Below are positions 1 through 10,596 of a stretch of 22,276 bases of DNA, in pieces. Position numbers and translations under genes: made by a program. This stretch comes from Pelargonium cotyledonis. Lineage: Eukaryota; Streptophyta; Magnoliopsida; Geraniales; Geraniaceae. The notes below the pieces were generated by a model. The model searched no databases. It was not told the origin of the DNA and was given only the letters and a program-made list of their open reading frames with translations. The first letter of the stretch is position 1. The number at the start of each line of letters is the position of its first letter. The stretch is from positions 1 to 22,276 of the forward strand of contig JAYMTA010001031.1 in assembly GCA_036897625.1 (NCBI GenBank), in the 5' to 3' direction.

Positions 1-40
1 AGCCTTTTATTTTGACTTGATCATTAAGATAGATATATAT

Positions 41-72
41 ATAGCAAGTGTGTATATATATACACTTGCTAT
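41..72. repeat. short inverted repeat in a TA-rich tract
   Basis: Arms ATAGCAAGTGT (41-51) and ACACTTGCTAT (62-72) are exact reverse complements around a 10-base TA-rich centre. It could form a hairpin or cruciform. No adjacent gene shows that it acts as a terminator. Confidence 0.6.
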
Positions 73-1198
73 AGTGCTATATGTATAATGTTATTGAAGA
101 GGTTTATTAATTAGTTTATTTCATTTCCTTAAATTAAGGATAATATGTGTGCGGTTGTGAAAGAAACATACACACTACAAGTCTCTTCAAAGTTAGATTT
201 ATTTTAATGTGGTCGGAACCATGTGCATGGGGCTATAGTGTTGTAGCTACTAACTAGTGTGTATATATAAGGGGTCCAATTACAATCGATTTCTTCAGGT
301 TGAAATGACTTGATCGAATTAATTTGACCAATAAGTAGGTTGACATATTCTATTCGATCCACAATTTTTTCATTGGAAACCCTAACTTGACAAAGTGGTA
401 TGCGGGTCTTCATTGTACATTACAGTCCCTCGACTCATCGTTAATTACCATCAATATTGGACCCAAGAAGACAAAAATGGCCCAATGAGTAACAAAAACT
501 TGTGGATTTGAGTTTCAATTGTCACGACAAAGTATGTAATAATTGTAAACAACATCATCCCGTTTATACGAAGAGACTAGTTTCTTTTATCTCGTATGTG
601 ATTTCAAGGTCGAAGGACAACAATCTCATTGTTTTGTGGTATATATAAAACCAAAATGAGGGGTATAGTATACCTTATCCATCCACCACAAGCAAGCCAA
701 GACCTACACATTTTTAGCAATAGTTCCCTTTACAACAAGAACACATTGTGGTCCGAATTATGGGACGAGTGGAGATTATATGGAGCTACCTATTGGTGTG
801 GATGCAATACGAACAGTCAAGTTAACCATATCATTTCGAGTGGAGTAGGATAATACGGGCAAAAAAATACAACGAGTTTTGTTAAAACAGAAAAATATTT
901 GATCGGGTTCAATCTAAAAAGTTATTTAGACCTATGTTATAAAATTTGAGCTCACAAAAATATGAATTTAATTTCAAATGCCCGTAAATTTAAATCAAAA
1001 TTATCACCTCTACCGCAAGGATCAAATTAGTGAATTAGGTGTGACGCTAAGAGTGACGCATTTGAAGAAACAATATGTCCATTTATGTCCTATTTTCACA
1101 ACTTTGATGTATACATATTCCATTCCACTAGCTTGAGTTTATTTAAGACCCTATCTTCAAATTCAATGGAGTGTGACCAGTCCAGTCAACTTGGTCCG

Positions 1199-1267
1199 CC
1201 ACGTGAAATGACGAAAACGCCCTTACTTCCAACAACGCCACACGTCGTGTTTTTGAGGCCACGTGTC
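1199..1267. promoter_or_regulatory. cluster of G-box/ABRE-like ACGT motifs
   Basis: CACGTG occurs at 1200-1205 and again at 1260-1265, the second within GCCACGTGTC. CACGTC lies between them at 1241-1246. ACGT cores of this kind are bound by plant bZIP and bHLH factors in abscisic-acid- and light-regulated promoters. Three in under 70 bases is denser than the surrounding spacer. The gene they would serve is not in the window, so the regulatory role is inferred. Confidence 0.35.
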
Positions 1268-2600
1268 CTGGTCCTGTTGTGCAACATAGCTCTCACCTGT
1301 ATCATGTATTGCATGTTGTATCCCAAAAATAATCCCTCATTGTATGGATGACATTAGGGTGGGCCGACTAAAATTAAAGACCCTTTTGACGTGAGAAAAA
1401 TCTTTTCTTTTTTTGCCCTAAGACCACCCAAGAGCCAACCTAAAATTAACTAATTTATTGTAAACGTCATCATCTTTTTTTCCTTTTTGAGGTTTGTTTT
1501 TAATATAGTTTATTAGCGAGCGGGACGTCGGTATGTCGACCGACATGTGTTTAGGGTGAACGACATGTAAGATACTACGTACAGGACAATCGATCATTTG
1601 AATAAAAGAGTGAGACGACTAGATACAGAATTGTTGAACATTATATTCATTGACTGAACATATATTGATCGTGACTCATAATACTTAGAGGACACCTCGT
1701 GTTATTGATCTAATGTATCATGAGATGTTTATTCGGGAGTGTAGTCTTAGACAAGATAAACATACGAATGTGTGAAAACGTGAGCATTGCTTAGTTAATG
1801 GTTAATTGTCACTACTGTTGCTCGAGAGATCGTGGGCAGGCTTTGTTGGAATCTATGACCACTCGTGCTTTTCTTAAGCGTGAGTTATACAATTCTAAAT
1901 ACAACATGTTAATTTTTGCGACATATTAATTTTCTCTTATAGAATAGATCGATCAAAAGCGTGGCAAAATTGCAAATTGCAACAAGAAACAACATATTAA
2001 ATTCATATTAGTTTTCTCTGATATTAATTCTCTCCTGATCTCTTTGGATCTGGTCATGTTTCCCCATGGTCATCTCTTCATTTCTCAATTCTATATAATA
2101 TATGTACAACGGTCCAATTAGTTCATTAATATATATTATGCTACTAGCTAGGGTTTGTGCGAGGTCTCTATGTTTTCTTCTTTCCTTTTCAATTATTTTT
2201 TAATTTTTTTTTTTTTTTGCTATTTTCACTCAAATATGAGATGCGGAGCTTCGATTGGCCCACAAATAAATCCTATAGTTGGTATGTTGGTCCGTTTTAA
2301 GTTGTTTATGTATTTAACTTTTAAGATATTACGTAGTGTAATAACAACGATAACGTGAAGAAATGAGAAAGAACTCGGATAGAATGAACTAAAGATATCA
2401 GAGACAAACAATGATTCAAGACTGTTCAACCAAGTCCTTGATTCTCCATTATTCTCTCATGTGTTATAGTTCTGTTATATCTTTAAGTTGGTTATTTTTT
2501 GTATTTTGAATTGTTTGATCTTCACCTATCTTTGTGGTGATATTGTTAGATATGAACTATATATATTCATCTATCAGTCTCAATGAAAACGACACACAAT

Positions 2601-3060
2601 TATCAGAGCTATTCTACACTTTTAAGAAGAAGATGAGAAAATGCTTGAAGAAGGTGGTAAGGTGATGCTCGTCCGGATTTGGCCCGAACAGGGTGACTCC
2701 TTCTTGCCTTATCCCTGTTTTGCCTCGGATGTTCCTTTGAACTCCTGTAAGATGTTTTTCATGCTTGGGAGTTTTTGGGTCGTGGGTTATAGGTGACCGC
2801 TTTTGTCGGACCCATGCCAATGACGTGGCATCTGAAGTGCCCAATAACAAATTTTCATAAGTTGAGAAAGTTTCAATTTTCGTGATAGAATCAGAACAAA
2901 TAAAATATTTTGAATTATATCGTAACAAAACAAAATTTGGTGGTCAAATTGAAATAAAGTAGATAAAACATAGACTGTTTTGGATCATTATAAATCCATT
3001 GTCATATCTAGTCAATCACCCCATCATATCAGCACTAAAATATACAGCGAAAAACTTCAA
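2601..3060. other. unrecognised segment with a more GC-rich core
   Basis: Bases 2640-2850 are more GC-rich than the flanks. The minus strand has a 104-codon open stretch (2614-2928) with no domain I recognise. It may be a relic of a transposable element, because its composition breaks sharply from both sides, but I see no terminal repeats or target duplication. Confidence 0.3.
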
Positions 3061-3480
3061 AATTCATGCAGATATCACTGCATTTTGTACATAAAATTAA
3101 AGCATAGGAACTCTGAAAATGTATGCAAATAACTCCCATAAAAGATCAAGTGTTGCTGACTACTGGTAGGAGACCAAATGATATTATAAATACAAGCTCA
3201 ATAATAATGACGTGATATTATTTACAAGCCTGGCTATATGATTTTAAAGAATGCATGCTCATCAGCTCTCCAACTTGATGTGCACAATAAGAAATAATGT
3301 ACATACCCAGAACAGCTGATCCAGTACCCTCTTGATGAGGGGAAATCAGAGCTCCATCGACTAGTCAAAATTTTGTTTTGTTAGTGAGCAATTGTACCCA
3401 AAATTTGTCATTGTACGCCAGCTTCATCGTGTGAGTGAGGCTTCCGTGTTTATGTAAAGGGTCGAGCATCCTTGAAGGGT
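3061..3480 (-). other. probable 3' UTR and downstream flank of the QWRF gene
   Basis: This stretch directly follows the stop codon of the QWRF gene on the minus strand. I see no canonical AATAAA on that strand, so the polyadenylation site cannot be placed. Plant genes often use degenerate signals. Confidence 0.4.
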
Positions 3481-3853
3481 TTAACTTCGACAGCTCCGAT
3501 GAAGCTGGATCAGCTGGCTCCGTAAGCTGCATTCTTCCACCTGAAAATATAAGTGAGTGAGTGAGAGAACTATGTTATGTTGCAATTAGATAGGAGAAAA
3601 TGACCCTTGAATACGTCCAATGTAAGCTCATAGCTGGATATATATGAGATGTTTGAAAATTTGAGCACAAGAATGACAAGACAAACCTGAGATGTATGTG
3701 TTTTAGACAACATATCTCCACATTCCTCAACAAGTGCTTTCTCTCCACCAACCAGCTTAGCTAGTTCTGAAACCAGTCTTTCCATTTCCTCGGCCTGCGA
3801 CGTAAGAGAACCTCATTTTAATAGACCCCAAACAAGCATAAAACAACCTGAGA

Positions 3854-3904
<51 letters not shown>

Positions 3905-6900
3905 AGCTACTCAATTCTATTCCATCCATTGTACCTTTGGCATAAACTTTTGAGCATGAAGTGTTATCATTTCCATCATCTTCACTGCAGAATTCAGGGC
4001 TTCCCCTACATCTCTTGTATCAGCCTACACCCATACATATGTATAACATTCTTAGTCGTTCATCAGACTAATAAAAGGGCACAACTTATGAAGCAATACA
4101 AAAAAGCGATTAAACGAAAACACATTGGGTTAAATGAAGAAGAGAATAATGGACTGAAAACAGAAATATGATACAAATAAACCATACCCTAACATTCCCA
4201 CTGATTGGAAGTTGGAGGGAAGCATTCACCAAAGCTTGTATTATTTCTGACAGGGAAATCGAATAATCCTCTTCAAGAGCAGACCACTCCTCCAGATATG
4301 GCATCTAAAATAAACCCCTCTAGAATATCAGTTACTAATATCACAGTACTTGTGCAATAAAAAATATATAAAGGGAACGGAAGAGGTTACATTGAGCTTC
4401 TTTAATTTATTCCTATATTTGCAGTTCTATGATAAAAGGAAAAAATAGAACCAAGATCAAATAATTTAGAATGTCCAAAAGAAAATAGATCCAGCCTTAC
4501 TTGAGCATCAAGAATTGTTGAAAGAGACTTTGTTCTTTGCAAAATCCCAAGCTCAACACGTTTCCTCTTTACAGAATCATATAAATCTGACATCTTGACC
4601 CTGAGAGAAACTAGTGTTCTCTACAACAAAACAGACGATTCATTTCAATATTGTTCATGAAAAAAATATCATTGAGTAAAGGAATGCTTGAAAGAAAAGA
4701 ATAAAACAAAGTTTGTTCTACAAGGGAAGGGTAAAAAATAGTTTGATTAAAGAGTGAGAAACAGAGCGAGATTGCACAAAGGAAGTTAATATAAGAAGGG
4801 AAAAATCTATTGAGTGTGCTCTATTAGGGTATATCAATTAAAAGTCTGTATAAAAGAGTGAGTCACAGGGAGTTTAAAGGAGACATGTAATGTCTCTGAC
4901 CTATAATAAATACAGAGAAAATACACATAAATTTGACAAAATTCAGTCTCGAGTATTTGAATGAGCTGTTCAGAAAATGTTCAAGAGTAACTGTGCAAGG
5001 TATGAATAGCGAGCTTTTTACTGCAATGCCTCATTGCACAAAAGAAGCTAAACTAGCTATAACAGATGCTTTTTTAAAAAATATTCCTACCAGCCAGTCA
5101 TTTATAGTTTTGGCCATCCTTTTTTTCTCTCAACAACAAATTAAATCTTTTGTTCTTCACCTATTAAAATAGTCGACATTCCTTCAGGCACTACTCTGTC
5201 TAATGTATTGCGCTACCATGGACAAAACCATCTCTGCCAAAATCCCTCCCTCCTAATGGTTGAGTTAGAGACAAAAGAAAAAAGTTTATGTTCAAACTTT
5301 CATCTTCTCATGTTACTAATTTTACTTCAAATATGTCCTATTGGAAATGTTTGTTCTTGGAAACTACGACAATAATCATGCTTTCTAGTTTCTAGTCTCA
5401 TGCTTAATATTCTTGACAATAAGAGCATCCCCATTCTAAGTGAGGCCCCGAGGAATCTTAAAGCCTCTTTGATAGAAATGCAAAGCTTAGCACCCAATGC
5501 TAAGCCCCACAATTGACTCTTTCTCCTTTTAGCACCCTTTGTAGTCGGTGTTAGGCATTGGAGGATAAAAAACTAAAGAGGGAGCTAAACCATGTGAGCG
5601 CTCTGTTTCCTCTTAGCACCCACGACTCTAAGCATTGGAGAAGCCCTATTAAGAACTCTCTCCCCAATCTAAACACAACATTTCTTTGCCATGACCAAGA
5701 AAGCCACCTTCTTCTAAGTTAAAGCACCTACAGCTAACAACACTTGATGGCTCAAGAAGGAGGCGTAAATCCAGTCATTACATCAGATAATCCTTTTATC
5801 CACCGGCTATAGTTTCAACCGATTATGAAAAGTTTATCAAGTGTACTATTATAATCAACAGAGCATAGATACCCACCATTAACATTTACAATTTAGCAAA
5901 CATATAAGAGAGTGACTGACCTCAACTGCTCTCTTCTGAACTTGCATAGCAGCCGCTGCTTTTGCATTGGCAAATCTCCACTGCAGATAATGGTTGTGAA
6001 GCAATCTCAGACTATGCACATCTTCTTGCTGGCCCGAGGCTTTCCTTCCCTTCTTTGCACAAGGCGGGGCAGCCGGAGGTAGACAGACTCCTCCCATCTT
6101 TGCGGGATTCAAACACGACTTGTTGAGGACTGATGCTGGTGGTTTCTCACTTCTTTTAACTGAGCTGAACATATTGTTTTCACAACTGGACAAGGGCATA
6201 TTTAAGGACCGGGCACAAGGCGAAGCGGAAACCCTGAAAGACTCACCGCCACCGGACACATTAGACTTGTTTCCATTTCTCTCAGCCTGAAACCTGTTCG
6301 ACATTGTTGGCAACATATCCGCCTCCGGAATTGAAGACCGGAGGTCCGCAAGAGACCTTGCCAGGCAGTTTTGCACTGAATTTTCACTATTGACATTACT
6401 ATGAACTGAATCCGTACTGGAATTGGACTTGCAGCTACTGCCTTGAGCTGGCACTGACATTGACATTCCACTATATTGTTGCAGAAGCTTCGCAGCCGCC
6501 GTAGCCGGAGGAGGACCGGAAATGGACCGCTGTGGGTACCTCAGCCTCGGCGACTCCACCCTGTCCGTCACCGTCGGCGTGTCCGGCCTCGATGGCGTAA
6601 ACGCATAGCCATTTCTCGAGCGCGATGATTCCGGATTTTGGTGGTGGTTGTGTTCGGGTCTGCCTCCGATCTCCTTGAAGAGCTTCACAACCGCGCGCGA
6701 TCTCCCCTGCGTAGACGCTGTCGCTTTACACTGTGTGCCCAGAGGAGTTTCCGAGGAGCTCCTGGTGTTCTCATCGGCGCATATCGAGGGCTCTGTTTCA
6801 GCCTGGCGCCGCCGCTGCGCAGAGCTTGAACGGTGTAGCGGTTGTTGTTGCTGTTGCGGTCTGGACTGACAGTGACTGGGCGATTTGGAAGCAAGAAGGT

Positions 6901-7057
6901 GAAGATCGCCGGAGGAAGAAGAGGACACAACCGGAGACATGAACCGAGAGCTCACCTCTCTCACCCTGGGTCGGCGAGGCGGTGGCGCCATGGCGGGGGT
7001 GTCCGGTCGCCGCTGCTCCTGCATTGAGGCTCGAACATCAACCATCAAATCACCCAT
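3481..7057 (-). CDS. EDE1: QWRF motif-containing protein, ENDOSPERM DEFECTIVE 1-like (AUGMIN subunit 8 family)
   Basis: Coding exons, 5' to 3' on the minus strand, are 7057-5921, 4620-4501, 4304-4188, 4024-3935, 3794-3687 and 3540-3481. All junctions are GT-AG and phase 0, giving 543 residues and a TAA stop. The N-terminal half is low-complexity and rich in Ser, Pro and Arg, with the conserved [10 protein letters not shown] block at residues 33-42. The family-defining QWRF motif is at 359-362. The C-terminal half is helical, with blocks such as [18 protein letters not shown] and [13 protein letters not shown]. Family members bind microtubules; EDE1 works in endosperm and embryo mitosis and AUG8 recruits the augmin complex. 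The start is the first ATG in the frame. An upstream TTG extension crosses a likely splice acceptor. The block order resembles EDE1 (QWRF5) more than other members, but I cannot separate paralogues without alignment. Confidence 0.93.
3854..3903. repeat. compound (GT)n(GA)n microsatellite in an intron
   Basis: About six GT units (3854-3865) run directly into about nineteen GA units (3865-3903). The repeat lies inside the intron 3795-3934 of the QWRF gene. On the transcribed strand it reads as a long TC tract followed by AC, then ATCTCAG, so it resembles a polypyrimidine tract before a cryptic acceptor. Confidence 0.95.
4621..5920 (-). other. large intron of the QWRF gene
   Basis: This 1300-base intron separates the exon with the QWRF motif from the first helical C-terminal exon. 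Its donor is GAG|GTCAGT and its acceptor TTGTTGTAG. It contains a MITE-like element at 5423-5645. The remaining sequence is AT-rich with no recognisable gene. Confidence 0.85.
5423..5645. mobile_element. MITE-like element with degenerate terminal inverted repeats
   Basis: The left end reads GAGCATCCCCATTCTAAG. The reverse complement of the right end reads GGGCTTCTCCAATGCTTAG. These align over about 18 bases with several mismatches. Inner copies of the TTAGCACCC motif recur at about 5487, 5527 and 5614. The size, the intronic location and the GAGCATCCCCA-type ends fit a small non-autonomous DNA transposon. The flanking TAA and TAT trinucleotides are only a weak target duplication, so the superfamily is left open. 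Confidence 0.5.
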
Positions 7058-7063
7058 TTCCAG

Positions 7064-7204
7064 CTGCAAATGAAGGGCAAAATCACGAAGAACCCATCAA
7101 TTTGGATGCATAAACCAGTCCCAAAATTCAAAAGAGACGTTGAATTGATACGAAAATCGAATTGGGTCGCACGAAAATGAGCGAAATTTCAGCAAACGAC
7201 GTAC
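7064..7204 (-). other. probable 5' UTR intron of the QWRF gene
   Basis: On the minus strand CTCAG|GTACG at 7205/7204 is a good donor, and TTTGCAG at 7070-7064 is a good acceptor seven bases before the start ATG. The 141-base intron would separate a short non-coding leader exon from the first coding exon. This is inferred from splice signals only. Confidence 0.6.
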
Positions 7205-7335
7205 CTGAGGAATAGAATATGAGAAAATTAGAGGTGGGTAATGATTCTTGTGGTTGGTTCTGTCTGTATCTGCGGTCGGTTACGGAGTGCGTCAGTCCAC
7301 AGAGACGAGTTTTGTTGCCAAAAGAACATGAAAAC

Positions 7336-7376
7336 TAGCCGTTGGGTCTTTGAGGGAGAAGGAGCTGTAACGGTTG
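7336..7376 (-). promoter_or_regulatory. MSA (M-phase-specific activator) element plus a second AACGG core
   Basis: On the minus strand, 7346-7336 reads CCCAACGGCTA, an exact match to the MSA consensus YCYAACGGYYA bound by three-repeat MYB factors. On the plus strand, 7366-7376 reads TGTAACGGTTG, which keeps the AACGG core with two flanking mismatches. They lie about 130-170 bases upstream of the leader's splice donor, so they are promoter-proximal for the QWRF gene. MSA elements drive G2/M expression, which suits a mitotic microtubule protein. Confidence 0.55.
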
Positions 7377-7439
7377 TATGGATTAAAAATAAAAAAGTCA
7401 AATTTTTTCTTTTTACCTTTTATTGAGGGCCACGTAATT

Positions 7440-8130
7440 GGATGGCATATTCTACACTAATTATCAATAGTTTTGCTTGCATTACTTTACTTTGTAGGAA
7501 TGATTAACAAAGGGAAATGAAATTCCTCATCCCTAACTTTTGTTCTCTTTAGGGGAGGAGCCATTTAATAAGCTCTACTCACACTCATTATTTTCTCATA
7601 AATCATGGGTAAAAATTTAGGGTTAAATAGATCGCTAAGAAAAAAAAAAATTTGTATCCAACTTAGAGTGACACGCCATCATCATGGCACTTAATATTTT
7701 AGTTTATGTCAGCCTCCAGTTGCAGTAGATGAAACGAAAACGTTTCATTTTATGATATAATCATATCCAAAATGACGTCGTTTTGACATTCTAACCTAAA
7801 AAAATGAAGTAAAACGTCATCGTTCCATCAATCACATTTGGAGTTTGACGTGGTCTAAAATTTTAGGTGTCATAATAACGTGTCCCATCAAAACGGACTA
7901 TAACCGATAACGTGGATTTAATCCAAAAAAAAAAAATTATAGTCCAAGGACTTAAGACAGGCTAAACTTTAATTAGGGGCTAAAATTAAAATAAAAAAAA
8001 AAGGTGCAAGTTCAGGGGAAGCAAAACAAAATAACCCAAAAAAAATTTGAGGTGGCATGTTGACGTGTTTTCAACATATAATGTGATATTAATTGACTTG
8101 TTATAACTAGTTAAGGGCAAAATTTTCAAC
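7440..8130. other. AT-rich spacer upstream of the QWRF gene
   Basis: No gene is recognised. The stretch has many A-runs and two TGACGT-type motifs, including ATGACGTCGT near 7773. It looks like degraded repeat DNA, but I see no terminal repeats that define an element. Confidence 0.5.
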
Positions 8131-8508
8131 AACAAAATGTCTACCACAACATCAACCAAGAAAAAAAAAAAGAAACAAAAAGTGAGGGAGATATAACGAA
8201 GCGTCTGCAAGTAGATTGAAAAAACAAATCAGTAGTGATAATAAAACCAATGGAAGAACAAGACTAATCAAGTCATTTTTTTTTTTTTTTGAAAAAGTTA
8301 ACTAGTTGAGCTACACAACAACAAAATGTCTATCACAACATCGACCAAGAAAAAAAAAAGAAACAAAAAGTGAGGGAGATATAACGAAGCATCTGCAAGT
8401 AGATTGAAAAAACAAATCAGTAGTGATAATAAAACCAATGGAAGAACAAGACTAATCAAGTCATATTTTTTTTTTTGAAAAAACTAACTAGTTGAGCTAC
8501 ACAAAAGG
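8131..8508. repeat. 189-base tandem duplication
   Basis: The blocks starting at 8131 and 8320 are near-identical across about 189 bases, with scattered substitutions and different lengths in the A and T runs. Each copy ends with a T-run followed by ACTAGTTGAGCTACACAA. That sequence is the 3' tail of the SINE whose full copy continues to the right of the second unit, so the duplication includes part of the SINE. Confidence 0.93.
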
Positions 8509-8613
8509 GGGTAGCTCTTCCCTTTAAACCCCACCCCACCCGACGCAATGAGATTTTAACCCACGACCTCCCACATAGAAATGTGGGTTCTTGACCATTG
8601 CACCATCCCCTAG
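8468..8613 (-). mobile_element. tRNA-derived SINE, flanked by an imperfect target duplication
   Basis: Read on the minus strand, the element starts TAGGGGATGGTGCAATGG, where TGGTGCAATGG resembles a polymerase III A box. GTGGGTTAAAATCTC, about 40 bases on, resembles a B box. It ends in an A-rich tail (T-run on the plus strand from about 8466). The flanks 8448-8467 and 8614-8632 match except for one substitution and one indel, as expected for an aged target-site duplication. Transcription would be by RNA polymerase III in the source copies. It is not a functional tRNA gene: the acceptor stem and anticodon arm are not preserved. Confidence 0.75.
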
Positions 8614-9074
8614 AAGACAATCTAGTCATATTTGCTAAATGCATAAATATATATTTATTTAATTCATAATAACATGAGAAAAAAAAAATTGAACCACCGT
8701 CGAGTGGTTCAAACTTCAAAGAATTTTTTGAAGGTAAAAGACCCAATTTGATTCATGATTTTTTTATAATAAAAAAAACTTAAAATGATACGTAAACTTT
8801 CAAATATAGACCCAAAATGGTCATCCTGATTAGATTATGTCAATTTCTTTATTAGGTGATCTTACATTTGTTAATATTGTGGGAAAAGAGGCCAAAGCTT
8901 TCAATTTTTCCAGAGAGAAATTAGTAAATAAGTGTTATATTTAATGTCCATTTTTTTTTTCAAAAATAATATGTTTTATAGTTCAAAAAAATTGACTTTA
9001 TTATAAAACTGTTCGCTTAAAAATCAACTCATTCAAACATGTCCGACAAAAAATTCAAATATCTATAATTTACT

Positions 9075-9901
9075 AGTAGGCTAGTCAGATCATACGTGGC
9101 CTTATGCTCTTTGGCATTTAGGAATTAGGGTTTTAGAGATTGAAGGCTTTTGTGCGGTTGGAGGCGGCGTCGGCAATTCTGATCGATGGCGGACTGAAGG
9201 ATACAGGTGAGAGTTGGGTGGCGGAGACGCAGAGTGGAGTCAGTTTCGAAGGAAGTTTTGCATCAAACCATGAAGGATCAGATCCATCATGCCCTGGAAA
9301 TGGTGGCTTTGGCCATTAAGGAGGAGGACGACGGTCTGGAGGTAGAAGCGTTGGTGGGTGATGGAGGGTCGGGTGCTGGTCAGGGGTGGCGGGTGGTGAT
9401 GGGTAAGGGAGAGAACGCAATAATGGAAGAAGACATGGCGAGCCAAAATGAGAAGGCTCGCTCAGGAAAATGGGGCCGAGGAGGGAGTTCTGCAGTGGAG
9501 GAGGCTGGCCACTTGCATGAAAATAGGGCTTTCAGGAGTGGAAGTCTAGGCCGGGTTTGGTTAAGGTCTTAGTTGAGGATCCAGAGTTGGAACATGCGGT
9601 TGAGCTAATCTTGTCGGGTCTCATGTTAGGCCCTGGAAGCTAGGATTGGTTTTGTTTGCTTAGGTGTTGGTTTGGTTTCTATGTGTTGTTTTAGTTCGCT
9701 TTTTGGGTTATGATGTTCTTGAGACATTGTTGGTCTCCTTGAGGTTAGGAATCAATGACGTAGAAGCTTGGCTTGTTTGAGTCCTTATGTCTATGTCTAA
9801 TTCGGTTTTGATTCATCGGTATTTCTACTATATTTGATGTTTAGGCATTAATAAAATAGTAGATTTACTCATCAAAAAAAAAAAAAAAAGTAGGCTAGTC
9901 A
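9075..9901 (+). mobile_element. poly(A)-tailed non-LTR retroposon with perfect 13-base target duplication
   Basis: AGTAGGCTAGTCA occurs at 9075-9087 and again at 9889-9901. Between them is about 800 bases ending in a run of A (from about 9874), preceded by an AATAAAA signal near 9850. This is the signature of LINE-machinery retroposition. The interior is GC-richer than its surroundings and has a 121-codon open frame (9207-9572) with Arg/Gly-rich and acidic stretches but no reverse transcriptase or zinc knuckle that I recognise. It may be a 5'-truncated LINE, a non-autonomous derivative or a processed copy of a host mRNA. The 5' end contains TTAGGGTTTTAG, common in plant mRNA leaders. Confidence 0.8.
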
Positions 9902-10596
9902 ATTCCTATATTAACGGTTTATTAGTTATAAATTACTTCTTCCTTCCAGAATACAAGTTACACAAATAAGTTTTATCATTGATTGCTTGAAACTTTTCGA
10001 ATGGATTATAGAGGGAGGCATAGAAAATTTGGAGTGCAGATCATTAGTGGATACAAAGGCTATTATATCTAGGTTTTCTGTTTTCCTTCTGAAATTGTGG
10101 TTTGTGTTTAGAAGGGTCCATAAATTGAAAAATTTTGTCTGCATTTTAGTGGCAAGTGAAGCAACTGAGATTCAGGAATATGCAAAAGAAAATCACTACT
10201 TTCCAACTCCTTCAAGGACCAATTCAAGGGAGATTCATAAAGAAAGTAACTAAAAACCTGTACAACTATTAAACTTGCAAGTCTGCTACCTACAAGTGGG
10301 TTCAATTTGGCAACTAAAAAACCTAATCACCTCGAGTGTACACTAGTCATTTTTAATGCAAAGCCAGGAAACATATGTAACATACTGCTGGTGCTGCATG
10401 TAGAAGAAGTATCTTCCGTTCCGTGTGAACTCCACAATTGTACAAAATGTATTTTAGGGTGTAGGAAGGAGCGGGTCAATTCATTCGTGCAAGACGCAAG
10501 TTCGTCCACCCTCCCACCTACTTCTAGACAGCAAGACGCAAGTTCGTTCTCCATGCTGCCATCATCTGCTGCTTTCGGTGAAGTTGCCACTGACAA
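9902..10596 (-). other. 3' flank / probable 3' UTR of the antiporter gene
   Basis: This lies immediately downstream of the NHX stop codon on the minus strand. Open frames here on both strands (for example 9987-10253 and 10327-10596) have no recognisable domain, and I treat them as chance. No canonical poly(A) signal for the minus strand is clear. Confidence 0.45.

Larger units (their letters stand above)
1..2600. other. intergenic spacer, no gene recognised
   Basis: No open frame here shows plant coding character or a recognisable domain; all are under about 90 codons and lie in AT-rich DNA. The stretch holds a small palindrome at 41-72, a cluster of ACGT-core motifs near 1200-1267, and a T-run near 2205-2218. 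It could include the promoter of a gene lying left of the window, but nothing proves that. Confidence 0.6.

Noticed and set aside
2614-2928. 104-codon minus-strand open frame as a gene
   Set aside because: There is no recognisable domain, no supporting splice structure and an abrupt composition change. More likely a repeat relic.
6202-7027. Several open frames on both strands overlapping the first QWRF exon
   Set aside because: They are shadows of the GC-rich coding exon in other frames and have no domains of their own.
7058-7069. TTG-initiated extension of the QWRF protein (four extra residues)
   Set aside because: It begins inside a good splice acceptor (TTTGCAG) and lacks an ATG. The ATG at 7057 is the natural start.
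8537-8611. Possible tRNA gene on the minus strand
   Set aside because: A- and B-box-like sequences are present but no cloverleaf can be drawn. It is the head of a SINE.
9207-9572. 121-codon plus-strand open frame as an independent gene
   Set aside because: It lies wholly within the poly(A)-tailed retroposon, shows no recognisable domain, and has low-complexity composition.
10327-10596. 89-codon minus-strand open frame
   Set aside because: It falls immediately after the antiporter stop, in the expected 3' UTR, and resembles no protein I know.
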